A DNA stretch of 64,000 nucleotides from contig OY744523.1 of assembly GCA_963556195.1 (NCBI GenBank), positions 77,197,445 through 77,261,444 of the forward strand. The letters run 5' to 3'. A program made the position numbers and the translations under genes. Under the pieces are notes generated by a model that did no database searches, was not told the origin of the DNA, and saw nothing but the letters and a program-made list of their open reading frames with translations. Below, in pieces: positions 11,225 through 21,022 of the stretch. The stretch comes from Sepiola atlantica. Its lineage: Eukaryota > Mollusca > Cephalopoda > Sepiida > Sepiolidae. Numbering within the stretch: position 1 is the first letter of the stretch; each line of letters starts with the position of its first letter.

Positions 11225-11794
11225 TCAATTGTGATCATAAAAAGGAAACGAAAGAAGAACCCAGGAACTTGGACTGACGAACCAGGGCATCAATGGCTAT
11301 GCCCAACGCACTCCACCGAAGGTTGATACTAACCGACATTATGTACAAAAGGAAAAGAAAGGAAAAGAGAACAGATAAAGCATTTAATATTGTGTAGATG
11401 ATGAAATAAAAGAACAAGTGAAATACGACAATACAAAACAGAGAGACTGATTACCGTCGCCAAAACAAGACCCAAGGTAAAATAGTTGGTGAACAGTGAA
11501 ACAGAAAAAAAGAAGACACGAAAACGGAGAAAATATATCGAATTTACTAGAGAGCTGAAGAGAATATAAAACATGAAAATTACCATAATACGAATAATTG
11601 TAGGACCACTAGGGACAATTAAAAAAACTGGAAAAAATCTGGGAATAATTTTACACTATAAAATGCACAGCACTGATAAAACGGCCGAAATATTAAGAAA
11701 CACATTAGACTATGGAAAGGCAAGTGATATTGACAAATCACAGGTAAGTTTAAATAAAATAGCACATATATGCATACACTCCGACCAGCGATGA
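11225..11794 (+). pseudogene. Non-LTR retrotransposon pol C-terminus, decayed
   Basis: The stretch ATGGCTATGCCCAACGCACT, then a GATACTAACCGACATTATGT-type block (about 11291-11350), corresponds to the RTRKLITMPNAL...TNRFYVKR block of the element at 4390-5625, so both belong to one family. Downstream, a 73-codon frame (11573-11794) reads MKITIIRIIVGPLGTIKKTG and later EILRNTLDYGK, resembling the end of such polymerases ('VIGALGTIKK...ILRKVL'). The two parts are in different frames. Confidence 0.6.
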
Positions 11795-11799
11795 TAGCT

Positions 11800-12130
11800 T
11801 TCTAACAAAAATAGTTATTTCTTAATTTTCCATGACTCAACTTCGGAAATTATTTCACAGGTAATCTAGCACTCTGCTATGAAAAAGTGTTGCCAAAAAA
11901 TAAGAATAAATTGATAGCTAGTATTCGCAAAACAAAATATTTGTTGAAATCATTGAATGTTTACCGACTAATGGTAATAGCTTTTCAATTAAAACAACCA
12001 AAACTAACGTAAGATAATGTAAAATAAAGAATAATTATTTTTTTTTAAAATAAATGACGGTTACATTTTACAATTAATTGATATAATACAATATATAATA
12101 ATATATAGTGCAATACATATAATGAAAAAA
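11800..12130. other. Anonymous AT-rich sequence 3' of the Tc1-like element
   Basis: No gene recognised. The 3' terminal inverted repeat of the neighbouring transposon probably lies here but could not be placed. Confidence 0.3.
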
Positions 12131-12134
12131 TACC

Positions 12135-13010
12135 TTATTTACTCACATAACCACCATGGACTTTTATAACTTCTAAAAGTCTTGTATTGACCGAACCAGT
12201 CAATTTTGCTGGTGACACTGCCCTTGCTGCAGTATTAATGGCTTCCGAAAATTGACGTCCATTGGCATAAACATCTCGTTTGATGATAGACCAAAGGTTT
12301 TCTATTGGGTTTAAATTTGGGAAGGATGGAGATCAGATCATTAACTTTGTACCTTTGATGCTCAAATATGCTAAGAATGCTTGAGTGCCATAAAGATAAA
12401 GTTAGTTAGTAGACTAAGATTTATGCCATCTAGCCAAGGTACCAGTAATTATCTCAAGAGATTGCAATAGGCAGTAGACGCCATTTCTACTCCTTCGGGT
12501 ACTCTTATAGGACCAACAAGTCTATCTCTAATGATACTCGCCCATATCATGACTCCTCCACCCTTTTGTTGTCATCTTAAACGATGGTGACTCTCATCTC
12601 CGGAATAAACCCTATTCTTTTGCCCAGCCATCAGGTTCATCAAGGGTTGCTCGAGTCTCATAAGGGAAAAGTAACTTACCCCCATCCATCTTTATATATT
12701 TCTGTGCCATTATCAAATTTTTGTGTCTTGATATAAGAGAAGTTACTGTAAGTGGAAATTTTACAGAAACCATGTTATGAAGAATTACATTCCTTGTTTA
12801 TTTTGGTACACTAAGACACCCAGCTGCTGTGAAGACTGGTGTGCTTGATTGTCCTGGTTTCTACGTTGGTGATACTCTTGGATATTCCAGCATCTGATAG
12901 TTTCTTCCTTAGGGAAGGGTCCTTCAGAAATCGTTTTACAGTATCCATATGACGACTTATTGTTCGGGCAATAACTCCTTTAGCCGTTTTCTGTTATAAT
13001 AATTTATTTT
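12135..13010 (-). pseudogene. Tc1-like transposase, decayed
   Basis: Minus-strand DNA transposase of the Tc1/mariner (IS630) superfamily, which cuts and pastes its element at TA sites. Read from the right, a helix-turn-helix-like N-terminal segment contains IARTISRHMDTVKRFLKDPS (about 12975-12915). The catalytic core follows with GDES (first Asp region, about 12600), QQKGGGVMIWASII (about 12570-12530) and VGPIRVPEGVEM. The C-terminus is intact in one frame: NLNPIENLWSIIKRDVYAN through EVIKVHGGYVSK and a stop at 12135-12137. PNLNPIENLW is the signature around the final Glu of the DDE triad. The second Asp region is damaged and stops and frameshifts are present, so the element is inactive. The terminal repeats were not resolved. 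Confidence 0.8.
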
Positions 13011-13054
13011 TCTTTCTCGGTGATTTCGAACGTCCCATTGTTGTTAAGAAGTGA

Positions 13055-13260
13055 AAAAGCTATTATCTCTGGCCACCCTGAAATGAGAAAAAGCGTTAAT
13101 GACTATACAAACTATTCTCAACTATCAATTGTAAATCAATCAAATAATGTTATCATAATGTGTAAGAATTTCCGTAAAACAATGGCTGAAATTGGTTTAC
13201 AGAATGATGAGGAAATTTAATTTTTATTATAAAGCTATTATCGCTGGTCGCACTGTAGAT
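13055..13260. repeat. Two diverged copies of a short CTATTATC..GGTCGCACTGTA-like motif
   Basis: AAAGCTATTATCTCTGGCCA at about 13058 recurs as AAAGCTATTATCGCTGGTCG at about 13231. They lie just upstream of the minus-strand Tc1-like frame and may be part of its 5' end or a solo repeat. A 66-codon plus-strand frame between them is probably not real. Confidence 0.4.
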
Positions 13261-13261
13261 G

Positions 13262-13600
13262 AAATATTAAACACGTCCCCAAAACTGAGACTGCTTGTGT
13301 AGATATATAAGAAAATTAGTATAATTTGATAGCGCCACCGCCACCACCACCATCAAAAATGTAGAGACACCAACATCTGTTAGTACAACAGAAATTGCCC
13401 CTGGTATCTCTGAGAAGATAGAATGAATGCTAGAACTTGATTGAAAAAGTAGGGAGAGTATTGAGTATCATTATCTGCAAGAACTGAATTGTTTTTTTTT
13501 AATTTAATCACCACTTATCAAAGTCAGGAGTCACTCGAGGATAAGCGTTACTAAGATAGAATGAGTGTCAGCTGAAAGATGAAGTACTCTGGGGTAACTA
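13262..13600. other. Anonymous sequence
   Basis: A short (CCA)n-like run lies at 13335-13352. Nothing else recognised. Confidence 0.35.
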
Positions 13601-13621
13601 AAATTGATCAAGTTTGATTAC

Positions 13622-13860
13622 TTATAGGATGGTGTATGACAAGTATTTGTTGACATTAAATTTAAAGACGACTATGTTGTAATCTGCAGAGAAGCAGTCC
13701 CACGGTAATGTGTTCCACAAACTAGAAGCCCTGGCAAAAAAAGCTCTTTCCATGAAAATGGACAAATGTGGGAGACTTATTATCACTCTGACTTCACAGA
13801 ACACCACCTGCTTTTACAGTGAGATATCACTGATAATAACTAGTGTACTAACCCTTAGTG
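13622..13860 (-). pseudogene. LINE reverse transcriptase C-terminal remnant
   Basis: The 61-codon minus-strand frame contains RAFFARASSLWNTLPWDCFS and ends in FKFNVNKYLS. The 'F..R...LWN.LP......D...FK.NVNK.L' arrangement is the usual extreme C-terminus of Jockey/CR1-type LINE polymerases. A homologous nucleotide tail is seen at 5698-5754. It is truncated at its 5' side and is not functional. Confidence 0.6.
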
Positions 13861-13898
13861 GGTAAGAAATAATATATATCTCCCACTAACCTTACATA

Positions 13899-13925
13899 CA
13901 CACACACACACAAACACACACACAG
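13899..13925. repeat. (CA)n microsatellite
   Basis: About 12 CA units with one AA interruption, directly upstream of the perfect hairpin. Confidence 0.9.
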
Positions 13926-13928
13926 GTG

Positions 13929-13985
13929 TTGAACTTTAATATAAAATGACAAGCACACAGCTTGTCATTTTATATTAAAGTTCAA
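13929..13985. repeat. Perfect 26-bp stem hairpin with 5-base loop
   Basis: Positions 13929-13954 are the exact reverse complement of 13960-13985, with loop ACACA. Perfect pairing over 26 bp indicates recent origin or selection. No protein frame is involved. Confidence 0.9.
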
Positions 13986-13989
13986 TTGA

Positions 13990-14340
13990 AACTCTAGAAT
14001 CACTTGCGCTAATCATTCTAGAATCAACTGTGCTAATACCCCTGGCTATCTCTTCTACTCAAACAATAGATAACAATCAGGTAGATTAGTCTCTGAAACC
14101 TTATAGAACCGCTAATCTCGGCGAGGAAAAATCGAACCACACACCTGCAACTAGGCAGATCTTGGGCACATGGCACACCTGTACAGCAATCACTGGTAGA
14201 GAGAGTGGATGCTGTTCCCTACAATGCACCATCCATCTTAAACAAAAATATCTGTGAGAGTGTCTGATTATCGGCTACTCCCAAATTTACCGAAATATGT
14301 ATACTTATTATAAACATGATTTGACAAATCAAAACTGAAA
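13990..14340. other. Anonymous sequence
   Basis: TCTAGAATCA occurs at 13994 and again near 14018. No gene recognised. Confidence 0.35.
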
Positions 14341-14600
14341 AAACAATCTTTGATCCAGTTCTTCAGATTCATAGTTGAAAATGTATTGCTGTATGGGGCA
14401 GAAAGCTGGACTCTTAGAAATAAAATGTGTAGAAGGTTAGATGTTACCTATTCCAGAATTGTATGGCAACTACTGATGTAGGAACGAAAACAGGTCAAAA
14501 AGGAAAAGAGAAAGGCCAACAATTACATATGTGGACCGGCTAAGATATTACACCGGAAGAACAAAAAAATGGGATGGAAGGCCGTGAAATATTGAAAACT
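14340..14600 (+). pseudogene. LINE RT C-terminal fragment (LLYGAESWTL motif)
   Basis: The plus strand reads VENVLLYGAESWTLRNKMCR, then a RLDVTYSRIVWQLLM-type block. 'LLYG(A/S)E(T/S)WTL' followed by an arginine-rich 'C.R.LR' segment is the thumb/C-terminal region of many LINE polymerases (CR1, RTE and L1-like elements of invertebrates). The reading continues after a frameshift with YVDRLRYYTGRTKKW. It is a truncated 250-base remnant. Confidence 0.6.
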
Positions 14601-14945
14601 TCAGTCAATGATTTCCGAGCGAGCTCAAAATAACGTATACTAGTTAATACATTTTTAAATGACTTGGCTTTAACTAATATTATAATTAAACTTTGGAATT
14701 TTAGAAACCAGATAACTTGACGCAAGATTTTGTCAAATAAATGAAATATTTATTAAATCATTTTTTTATTATAATTATTCAAATTTTCGGTTTTATAAAA
14801 CCCTATTATTTCACTTTTTTTTTCATGGTCGAAGTCTTACGGCGTAGCCGAAGATGACGATCTTCTGGTGTTATCGAAGAGACTGTTTTTTATGTCCGAT
14901 CTGTAGTGAAGCGTGCTGAAACGCGTGTGTACAATAATGAGATAA

Positions 14946-15063
14946 ATGTTACTACAGTAAAAAAAACGTCGTTGAAATGATAACCGTTGAAATTTTAGAA
15001 ACCAGACAAGTCTAAAATTTCAAAGTGTACCATTTCAACGACGTTTCTTACTGTAGTAACACA
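14946..15063. repeat. Hairpin-forming inverted repeat
   Basis: TGTTACTACAGTAA followed by ACGTCGTTGAAATG (14946-14980) pairs with CATTTCAACGACGT followed by TTACTGTAGTAACA (15031-15063). An inner pair, TTGAAATTTTAG with CTAAAATTTCAA, extends the stem. GAAATTTTAGAAACCAGA also resembles 14696-14713, so it may be a short mobile repeat. Confidence 0.75.
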
Positions 15064-15477
15064 TATTTCATTAATAATATAATTGTTAGTTATTTATCAC
15101 ATCAGTGTAAAGATTTCCTTTGAATTCGTTCGCGTGACACAGAATTGCTAAATACATTTAGTTTACAATGTCAAGGTTGATTCGGAAGTCACTTTTCTCG
15201 GATGACTGTTGCCATTGTTGCAGTTTACTCAATTCCTATTGAGTTTCTCCTATGTAAAATATGTCAATGAAATTTTTTTTTTTACTTTCATTTATAATGT
15301 ATTCATTAATTTCAAGGTGACATCGTCAGACTGAGTCAGTTTCTTTTGCTATAGAAGGTTATTTTTTTCTACACAAGCCCATGTATCACATAGGATTCTG
15401 AAGATAGAGGCACATGTACAAAACAGTATTGTCTCGTTGAGTGACAGAAAAGTAACAATACATTTGAACACGCGGGT

Positions 15478-15495
15478 GGGGAGGGGGGGGGGGCG
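15478..15495. repeat. G-rich run
   Basis: GGGTGGGGAGGGGGGGGGG, with G-quadruplex potential. Confidence 0.8.
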
Positions 15496-15764
15496 AACAA
15501 AAAGGCTAAAAACAGCTATCAATAATTAAAAGAAAAAACATGTGAATGAATGTAAATCAACTCGAAAAATTTAAAGAGAGAAGGGGGAGGGGAAGAGAGA
15601 GATAAAAGAAACACACAAGGTGGGTGTGGGAGTCTCGGAAACAGAGAGATCAAGAAAATAAAACACGAAAACAACTTTTAGCTATGCGTGCACGTGCACG
15701 TGTACTATCCTGGTCACAACAACAAATTAGATTATCCTCCGCTCTATAACAAAGAACTATGTAC

Positions 15765-15766
<2 letters not shown>

Positions 15767-15802
<36 letters not shown>
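15767..15802. repeat. (TA)n array, left of the 5S-SINE
   Basis: About 17 TA units joining the left palindrome arm to the SINE. Confidence 0.95.
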
Positions 15803-15805
<3 letters not shown>

Positions 15806-15807
15806 CA

Positions 15808-16042
15808 CAATCCCGTTAGATCACTGAAGTTAAGCATCGTCGAGCCTGGCCAGTACTGAATGGGTGACCATTTGGGAATACCAAGTGCCGTATGTGCTCT
15901 CTGCTTATTGCGGCATTGTTTCCAGATGTCTTGAACTACTTGCCACTCAGGAGAGGTGCTCTTGAGGATTGCACAACCCTTACAATTTCACACGCGGGCA
16001 GCCCCTGGCGGAGCACTCATACGTCGAAATCGATGGGAGAAT

Positions 16043-16047
<5 letters not shown>
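15808..16047 (+). repeat. 5S rRNA-derived SINE (SINE3-like)
   Basis: The head, 15811-15899, matches animal 5S rRNA from the middle to near its 3' end: GATCACTGAAGTTAAGCATC, then GTCGAGCCTGGCCAGTACTG, GGGTGACC and GTGCCGTAT. That includes the internal Pol III promoter region (A box/C box). The first third of 5S is missing and about 145 bases of unrelated tail follow (GCGGCATTG ... GGGCAGCCCCTGGCGGAGC). 5S-derived SINEs (SINE3) are known in animals; a simple 5S pseudogene would not explain the tail. It ends in (TA)n and not in an A tail. Confidence 0.75.

Positions 16048-16104
<57 letters not shown>
16048..16104. repeat. (TA)n array, right of the 5S-SINE
   Basis: About 28 TA units joining the SINE to the right palindrome arm. 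Confidence 0.95.
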
Positions 16105-16106
<2 letters not shown>

Positions 16107-16544
16107 GTACATAGATCTTTGTTGTAGAGTGGAGGATAATCTAATTTGTTGTTGTGACCAGAATATTGCACGTGCACGCATACCTAAAAGTTGTTTTCGT
16201 GTTTAATTTTCTTGATCTCTATATATGTGTGTGTGTGTGTATTTCCATCCCGTCACGCAAAAGTTAGTGAGTAAAACGCATGCCTTTCTTTTTCCTCGGA
16301 CGAAAGCATTTCAAGAGAGAAAGCAAATAGCCAGTCTGCCAAATACCTCAGACTTACAACGCCGCCTGAAGTGAATTCGGAAAATAATCCTTCACTCTAT
16401 AATAAAAAAATCGACAATAGCTGTTTTTCTTTCTTTAGGTCATCAGAAATGAAAATGATAATTAATCTATAAAAATTTAAATTACTGACGTAAATTCTAT
16501 GATTTTATATGAATACTTTAGTAATATAGCTAGACAAATAACGA

Positions 16545-16860
16545 ATGAGGGATGTTAAATAATAGTTTTAATGTTCCTTCCCCAAATTGCTATGCAATAT
16601 TTTTTTGAGGGAAGCTTAAATGATATTTTTTAACAAGATCGCTATGCAAGGTTAGACGAAATAAAATGTAAGAATTGGTTAAGTGAGCTAAGTTTTTTGG
16701 GGGGGAGGGGAGGTAAATGATAGTCTCAATCTCTTTCAAACGTTTCTATATAATTGGGGGTTGGGGGAAGTGCTAAAATAATGTATTTTAAAAAATTGCT
16801 ACGAATTCAGAAATGAAACTGAATAAAAGTGTAAGATTCTTATGCTTATATTTACAAATA
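16545..16860. repeat. Degenerate tandem repeat with G-rich junctions
   Basis: A GAGGGA(A/T)G..TTAAAT-ATA....TTGCTATGCAA-like unit of about 75-90 bases recurs roughly four times (16548, 16615, 16700, 16755). TTGCTATGCAATAT, TCGCTATGCAAGG and TTGCTACGAATT mark successive unit ends. Divergence is high, so boundaries are approximate. Confidence 0.4.
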
Positions 16861-17223
16861 TAAAAAATGCAAATGGCGCTCAAAATAGGATCGCTCGATA
16901 AAAAAGTGTGTCTGTGACATCTTCTCTCTCCTCTCTATCTCCATCTCTTTACCTTGTTTTTTTTTTTATTCTTAACCTACACACATGCAATTCTTACAAA
17001 TAATGAAATTTTATATTTTATTTCAAGTTTTCTTTTTTAATAAGTAAATTAAATATTAATTCATATATAATTATTATTATTTTATTGCCGGTTTTAATTG
17101 TAAATAGGAACGCAAAATTTATTGAGATGAAGAAGTCAACTATTAGTTTACTGGTTTTGAAGAAAGAAAATGTGAATCATTTTTTCAAGTCTGCTGCAAA
17201 ATAGGTAAGCTCCTTTTACCGAG

Positions 17224-17745
17224 CTATAAAACTTCTCACATCTGCCAGTATCCCACAGCTCTAAGAAACCAACATTCGCCCGTACATGGAATGTTGTTGC
17301 CACATCTGAGCTGGTGCACTCAACACTAGCCTCTTCCCCTTGAACAAGGCGCAAAACAAATATTTCTAATCTAATAGGTCTCACACTGTCTGCCAAGTCT
17401 CTTTCGCAACGCTGCATCCCTGTGCTTGTTTTGCAAGTACTTCCACGGAATGTGCTCCGATAAACATACTGCACTTGTACACCATCAACGAAAATATCCC
17501 CAACCCACCAGACTAACATAAAAATCTCACCCCTTCTATTTTAGGTGTTTCTAGGTGCCGGTAAATGTTCTACTCTAATATCTTCTTTCTTTAAAACCGT
17601 TTGCCTTTGGAATTTCCTCCCTGCTCCGTGTTTCCCAACTATACCAACATGCAGAAATTCAAATGTAATGTGAGTAAACATATTGCTGCCCAACTGTCTA
17701 CCCACGTAGCCTCTTTTAAATCTGGCCCCTATCACGCTTAAGTGA
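17224..17745 (+). pseudogene. LINE reverse transcriptase C-terminus, plus copy
   Basis: In changing plus frames the sequence reads LFRNAASLCLFCKYFHGMCS, PTRLT, then FFKTVCLWNFLPAPCFPNYT and NMQKFKCNVSKHIAAQLST. This aligns end to end with the minus-strand copy at 18255-18690 (LCLFYKYFNGLCSDELAALV ... NMQKF). It is the extreme C-terminus of a Jockey/CR1-type non-LTR retrotransposon polymerase. The long minus-strand frames (17148-17519, 17541-17756) are shadows of it. It is degenerate, with several frameshifts. Confidence 0.65.
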
Positions 17746-17759
17746 CGAGTGAACAAATG

Positions 17760-18230
17760 TAAATAAAAAACTTTTTAAACTTTTAATAAAATATTTTACA
17801 TGTAAAGTGGTTCTAACTAAATGAAAGTTTCATATTCTTATCCATTTGGACAAATTAATAGAATGTTTTACAAAAAGTTATGACTAGTAAAAAAAGTGTC
17901 TAACATATTTTTTTAAAAACATCTCTCTGTTAACTTTTAACCCACATGCATACACAGACATCTTATGAATATTATTTTTATTAAATTTTCTATTTTTTTT
18001 TTTTCAAAATAAGTAATGTAGTGTAAGAGTATTAACTCATATAGTTGTTAATAAATGTTTCAATGTAAATCGTAGTTTTTAGTCGTAAATTAGGAAAAAG
18101 TAAATATTAATGTAATAGTCTTGAAGAAAGTAAAACGCATATTTGTCGATTGACAAAGGAAATAAATCTATTTAGGATAATGAATGAAGAAATCAACTAT
18201 TTTTTTCACAAAGTTCACCCCAAGCAATGC
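17760..18230. other. Anonymous AT-rich spacer between convergent LINE tails
   Basis: No feature recognised apart from A/T homopolymer runs. Confidence 0.4.
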
Positions 18231-18249
18231 AGGGCGCCACTATAGACTA

Positions 18250-18690
18250 AGGGGCTACTGAGAATTAGGGTGTACGTTTTGGGTGCCATCCTGAGTTGGG
18301 AGCTGTTCAGCGAGATGTCTGTTTACATTAGTTATAAATTTCTGCATGTCGGTACAGTCGGAGAAACAGGGAGCAGGGAGGGAGTGCCAGAGGCCGACAG
18401 CACGAGGAAAGAAGCTATTGGAGTAGAAGGCCTTCCGGCATCTGGGGACCTCCACAGTGAATGGGTGGAATTTAGCTGATTGTCGGGTTGGTCTAGTGAA
18501 TTTACGTCGAGGGGGCACTAGTGCAGCAAGTTCATCGGAGCATAAACCATTGAAGTACTTGTAAAACAGGCACAAGAATGCAACATTGTTGTGATGGGAC
18601 AGGGGCTAGGTGTTGGCGACTCTTTTTTGGACCTTGTCTAAGAAGGAAAGACTAGTGGGTGATGCACGAGTCCAGATTTATCACGAAGTA
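18250..18690 (-). pseudogene. LINE reverse transcriptase C-terminus, minus copy
   Basis: The best-preserved copy of this family in the window. A 106-codon minus-strand frame (18575-18255) reads LCSDELAALVPPRRKFTRPT, then FHPFTVEVPRCRKAFYSNSF and FPRAVGLWHSLPAPCFSDCT before DMQKFITNVNRHL. Upstream, SFLDKVQKRVANT and HHNNVAFLCLFYKYFNG (18690-18577) continue the same protein. The polymerase would copy LINE RNA at a nicked target; this is only its C-terminal end, with no RT active site. It faces the related plus copy at 17224-17745. Confidence 0.75.
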
Positions 18691-18699
18691 TGATGTAAA

Positions 18700-19130
18700 T
18701 GACGTAAAATATTAAATAAAGGACTTATCGAACAAATCTCTTTCGAACACTGTCTGAATTTTTCGTATTCGTAACAAACACAGCTATTTCTTTAGTTAAT
18801 AAACAAATGATTAGCCAGTGAAAATTAAAGGTGTATATTGGAAATTTTCTGTTACTAAAGGAAATATCGCACCGGATAAAGTATGTAATCAGTAAGAATT
18901 TCATTTATTTTTATTTTTAAAAGCAGAAAGCATAATTGCAGTAATTGACGAAATCAAATATTGATTTTGTAGGACGAAAGCTATCAATGACAAAAGTCAA
19001 GAAATAACCCGGATTTACTTCATTATAAAGATATAGTCATACAGAGACAGACTGATTCACTGTATCATAGCTCTTTAATGTGGCTAGACAGACAAGTGTA
19101 AACTTACATATATATTCACAGTCATGCATA
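18700..19130. other. Anonymous AT-rich sequence
   Basis: No feature recognised. Confidence 0.4.
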
Positions 19131-19131
19131 T

Positions 19132-19137
<6 letters not shown>

Positions 19138-19188
<51 letters not shown>
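19138..19188. repeat. (TA)n array
   Basis: About 24 TA units after a short CACACA run. Confidence 0.95.
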
Positions 19189-19190
<2 letters not shown>

Positions 19191-19659
19191 TTCATGTAAG
19201 TTTCTATATATGTACGCCTATTTTCAGTTTATGATATATACATTTATGTAAGTGCATACAGATGTGTTTGCCAGCATACACATGAACATAATGAACCTAT
19301 ACGCGACTAGAAAACCTTCACGAACAGAATGGCCGTATCCTATTACGTATATGGTATGAATGAAAGAAAATGTATATATTTTCTGAAAGCTTATATTCTG
19401 AATATTTTATGTGACAGATAAATATGTGTCTACTCAAAGACTACCAGTGTAGAAACCAGTGTTTTTCGCCAGACACCAGACAAGTTCGTTCGGTCCAAAT
19501 CCAGACTCTGTTAAATGGTGTCCCATTTCTACCCTAGATCCATTTTTTATGCAGAAATAAACCTGAGACAAACAAAAATAAAAGAAGTGGGAAATGGAGT
19601 AGTTTGATTAAGTATTTTAGTAAGTGTATATCAAATGTATTTTAATACAATATTATATA

Positions 19660-20905
19660 GTACATTTTTTACTAATGCGTTCCACTTATCAAAGCCAAAG
19701 GCTACTCGAACATAATGGTTAACTAGATGGATGGATTGTCAGTTTAATAATGAATAATATAATAAGAGGATTGAAAACGATGAATGGGGTTAACAATTTC
19801 AGTTTCGTGGTAATATCTTCCACAGACGAGAAATTCTTGGAAAGAAACATTTTCATAGAGATTCTGCCTTGTGCTAGGCATATAAAAAGAAGAAGGAAAC
19901 GTTCTTTTAGTTGTTGCAGAAGATGAGTTCTTGTTGTGAATGTCTTCAGAGATAGGAGCTCAGTCGAGCACCTTCCATGGAAATAACGATAGAACAGAGA
20001 AAGGCAAGCAACGTCTCTTCTGTTAAGAAAGGACTGTAGAGAATGTAACCCACTTGATTGTGATGTGGATTTTGTATTCTCTCAAGGAAAGAATGGGTGC
20101 TCTACGTGGCACTTCTCCAGATATGGCAGCAGTACTTCATCTTAGGATGTATCTCACTCTTATATACGTAGAAGATTGCATCAGGAGTCAGGTACTTTCT
20201 GGAGTGGTAGAATTATCCAACCAATTTTGCTGCACTCTTTTTTTTAACATTTTACACTATTACACCGAATGCCCTAGATCGGCAGAGAGAGAATCAAAAT
20301 GAGCTAGATTACCAACGCTTTTAAAAATTCTGCCAGTTGTGTCGTTTGCATAGATCCCAACAAATCATCTCAGAATATGATTTGGACGATCATTAATGAA
20401 GATCAGATGAAGTGTTGATCCCAGAATAGATCCTTGAGGAATGGCAGCGTTGATACGGTGTGCTTCAAACCTCTGTCCATCAACAACTACTTGAGAGAAA
20501 GGATTTGATGGTTGGGAAAACGTTGCCAACTATTCCATAACAAGCAAGTTTGCTAGAACCCTTTGTGGCAGATCCTATCAAAAGCTTTTGATATGTCGGC
20601 AGCTATTGCTCTCGAAACAAAAGTCCCATTGAGAGATTCACAGATTCTATGCGATGTTACAGTTAACAAGTCAGGAAGTAATCTTGCATGACTAAATCCA
20701 TATTGCCAAGTATGTACTCAACAACTCTGGATTTGATTAGGCCTATGCTCTGCGTTTTCTATAACACTTTTGCAGTTGTTACGGACAGTTTTCAAGACTG
20801 CTTTAAATTCAGGGCAGATATAAATTTAAACCGTGGCTTTATGAGCAATGGCAGCGGCACACCCATGGCTGATCTTTTGTCTCTTTTGCAAGTTTTAGAT
20901 GGTAT
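19660..20905 (-). pseudogene. LINE reverse transcriptase, internally deleted
   Basis: Minus-strand non-LTR polymerase. From the right: a YGF-type segment and RLLPDLLTVTSHRICE-like words (about 20690-20640), then FVSRAIAADISKAFDRICHK with GLANLL (about 20620-20560). VVVDGQRFEAHRINAAIPQG and SILGSTLHLIFINDRPNHIL follow at about 20490-20380. DISKAFDR and PQGSILG..L..IFIND are RT motifs. The YADD box expected next is missing. The sequence resumes at the C-terminal part with RKYLTPDAIFYVYKSEIHPK and YCCHIWRSAT (about 20210-20115), LERIQNPHHNQVGY, and a degenerate tail to 19660. The plus-strand frames in this interval are shadows. Jockey/CR1-like. Confidence 0.7.
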
Positions 20906-20969
20906 GAAACTCTGAACACAACTGATTAAGCAATCAGATATATCGGAGGCGATACAGAACACTTTCTTT

Positions 20970-20973
<4 letters not shown>

Positions 20974-21020
<47 letters not shown>
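20974..21020. repeat. (TA)n array, left flank of a mariner
   Basis: About 22 TA units ending where the left terminal inverted repeat begins. Confidence 0.95.

Positions 21021-21022
<2 letters not shown>

Larger units (their letters stand above)
15645..16220. repeat. Long palindrome with (TA)n-bracketed 5S-SINE in its loop
   Basis: The left arm (15645-15770) and right arm (16101-16220) are reverse complements over about 120 bp, with few mismatches plus an indel in the GTGCACGTGCAC section. Shared words include AACACGAAAACAACTTTTAG and GGTCACAACAACAAATTAG. Each arm passes into a (TA)n array (15767-15802 and 16048-16104), and the loop between the arrays holds the 5S-derived SINE. The 104-codon plus frame here is an artefact of these parts. 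Confidence 0.85.

Noticed and set aside
15811..15899. Functional 5S rRNA gene
   Set aside because: The first third of 5S is absent and several conserved positions are changed; an unrelated SINE tail is attached.
17148..17756. 123- and 71-codon minus-strand frames
   Set aside because: Antisense to the plus-strand LINE C-terminus; the protein-level match to the 18250 copy is on the plus strand.
20054..20915. Plus-strand frames of 82 and 75 codons
   Set aside because: Shadows of the minus-strand LINE RT, whose SKAFDR and PQGSILG motifs are clear.
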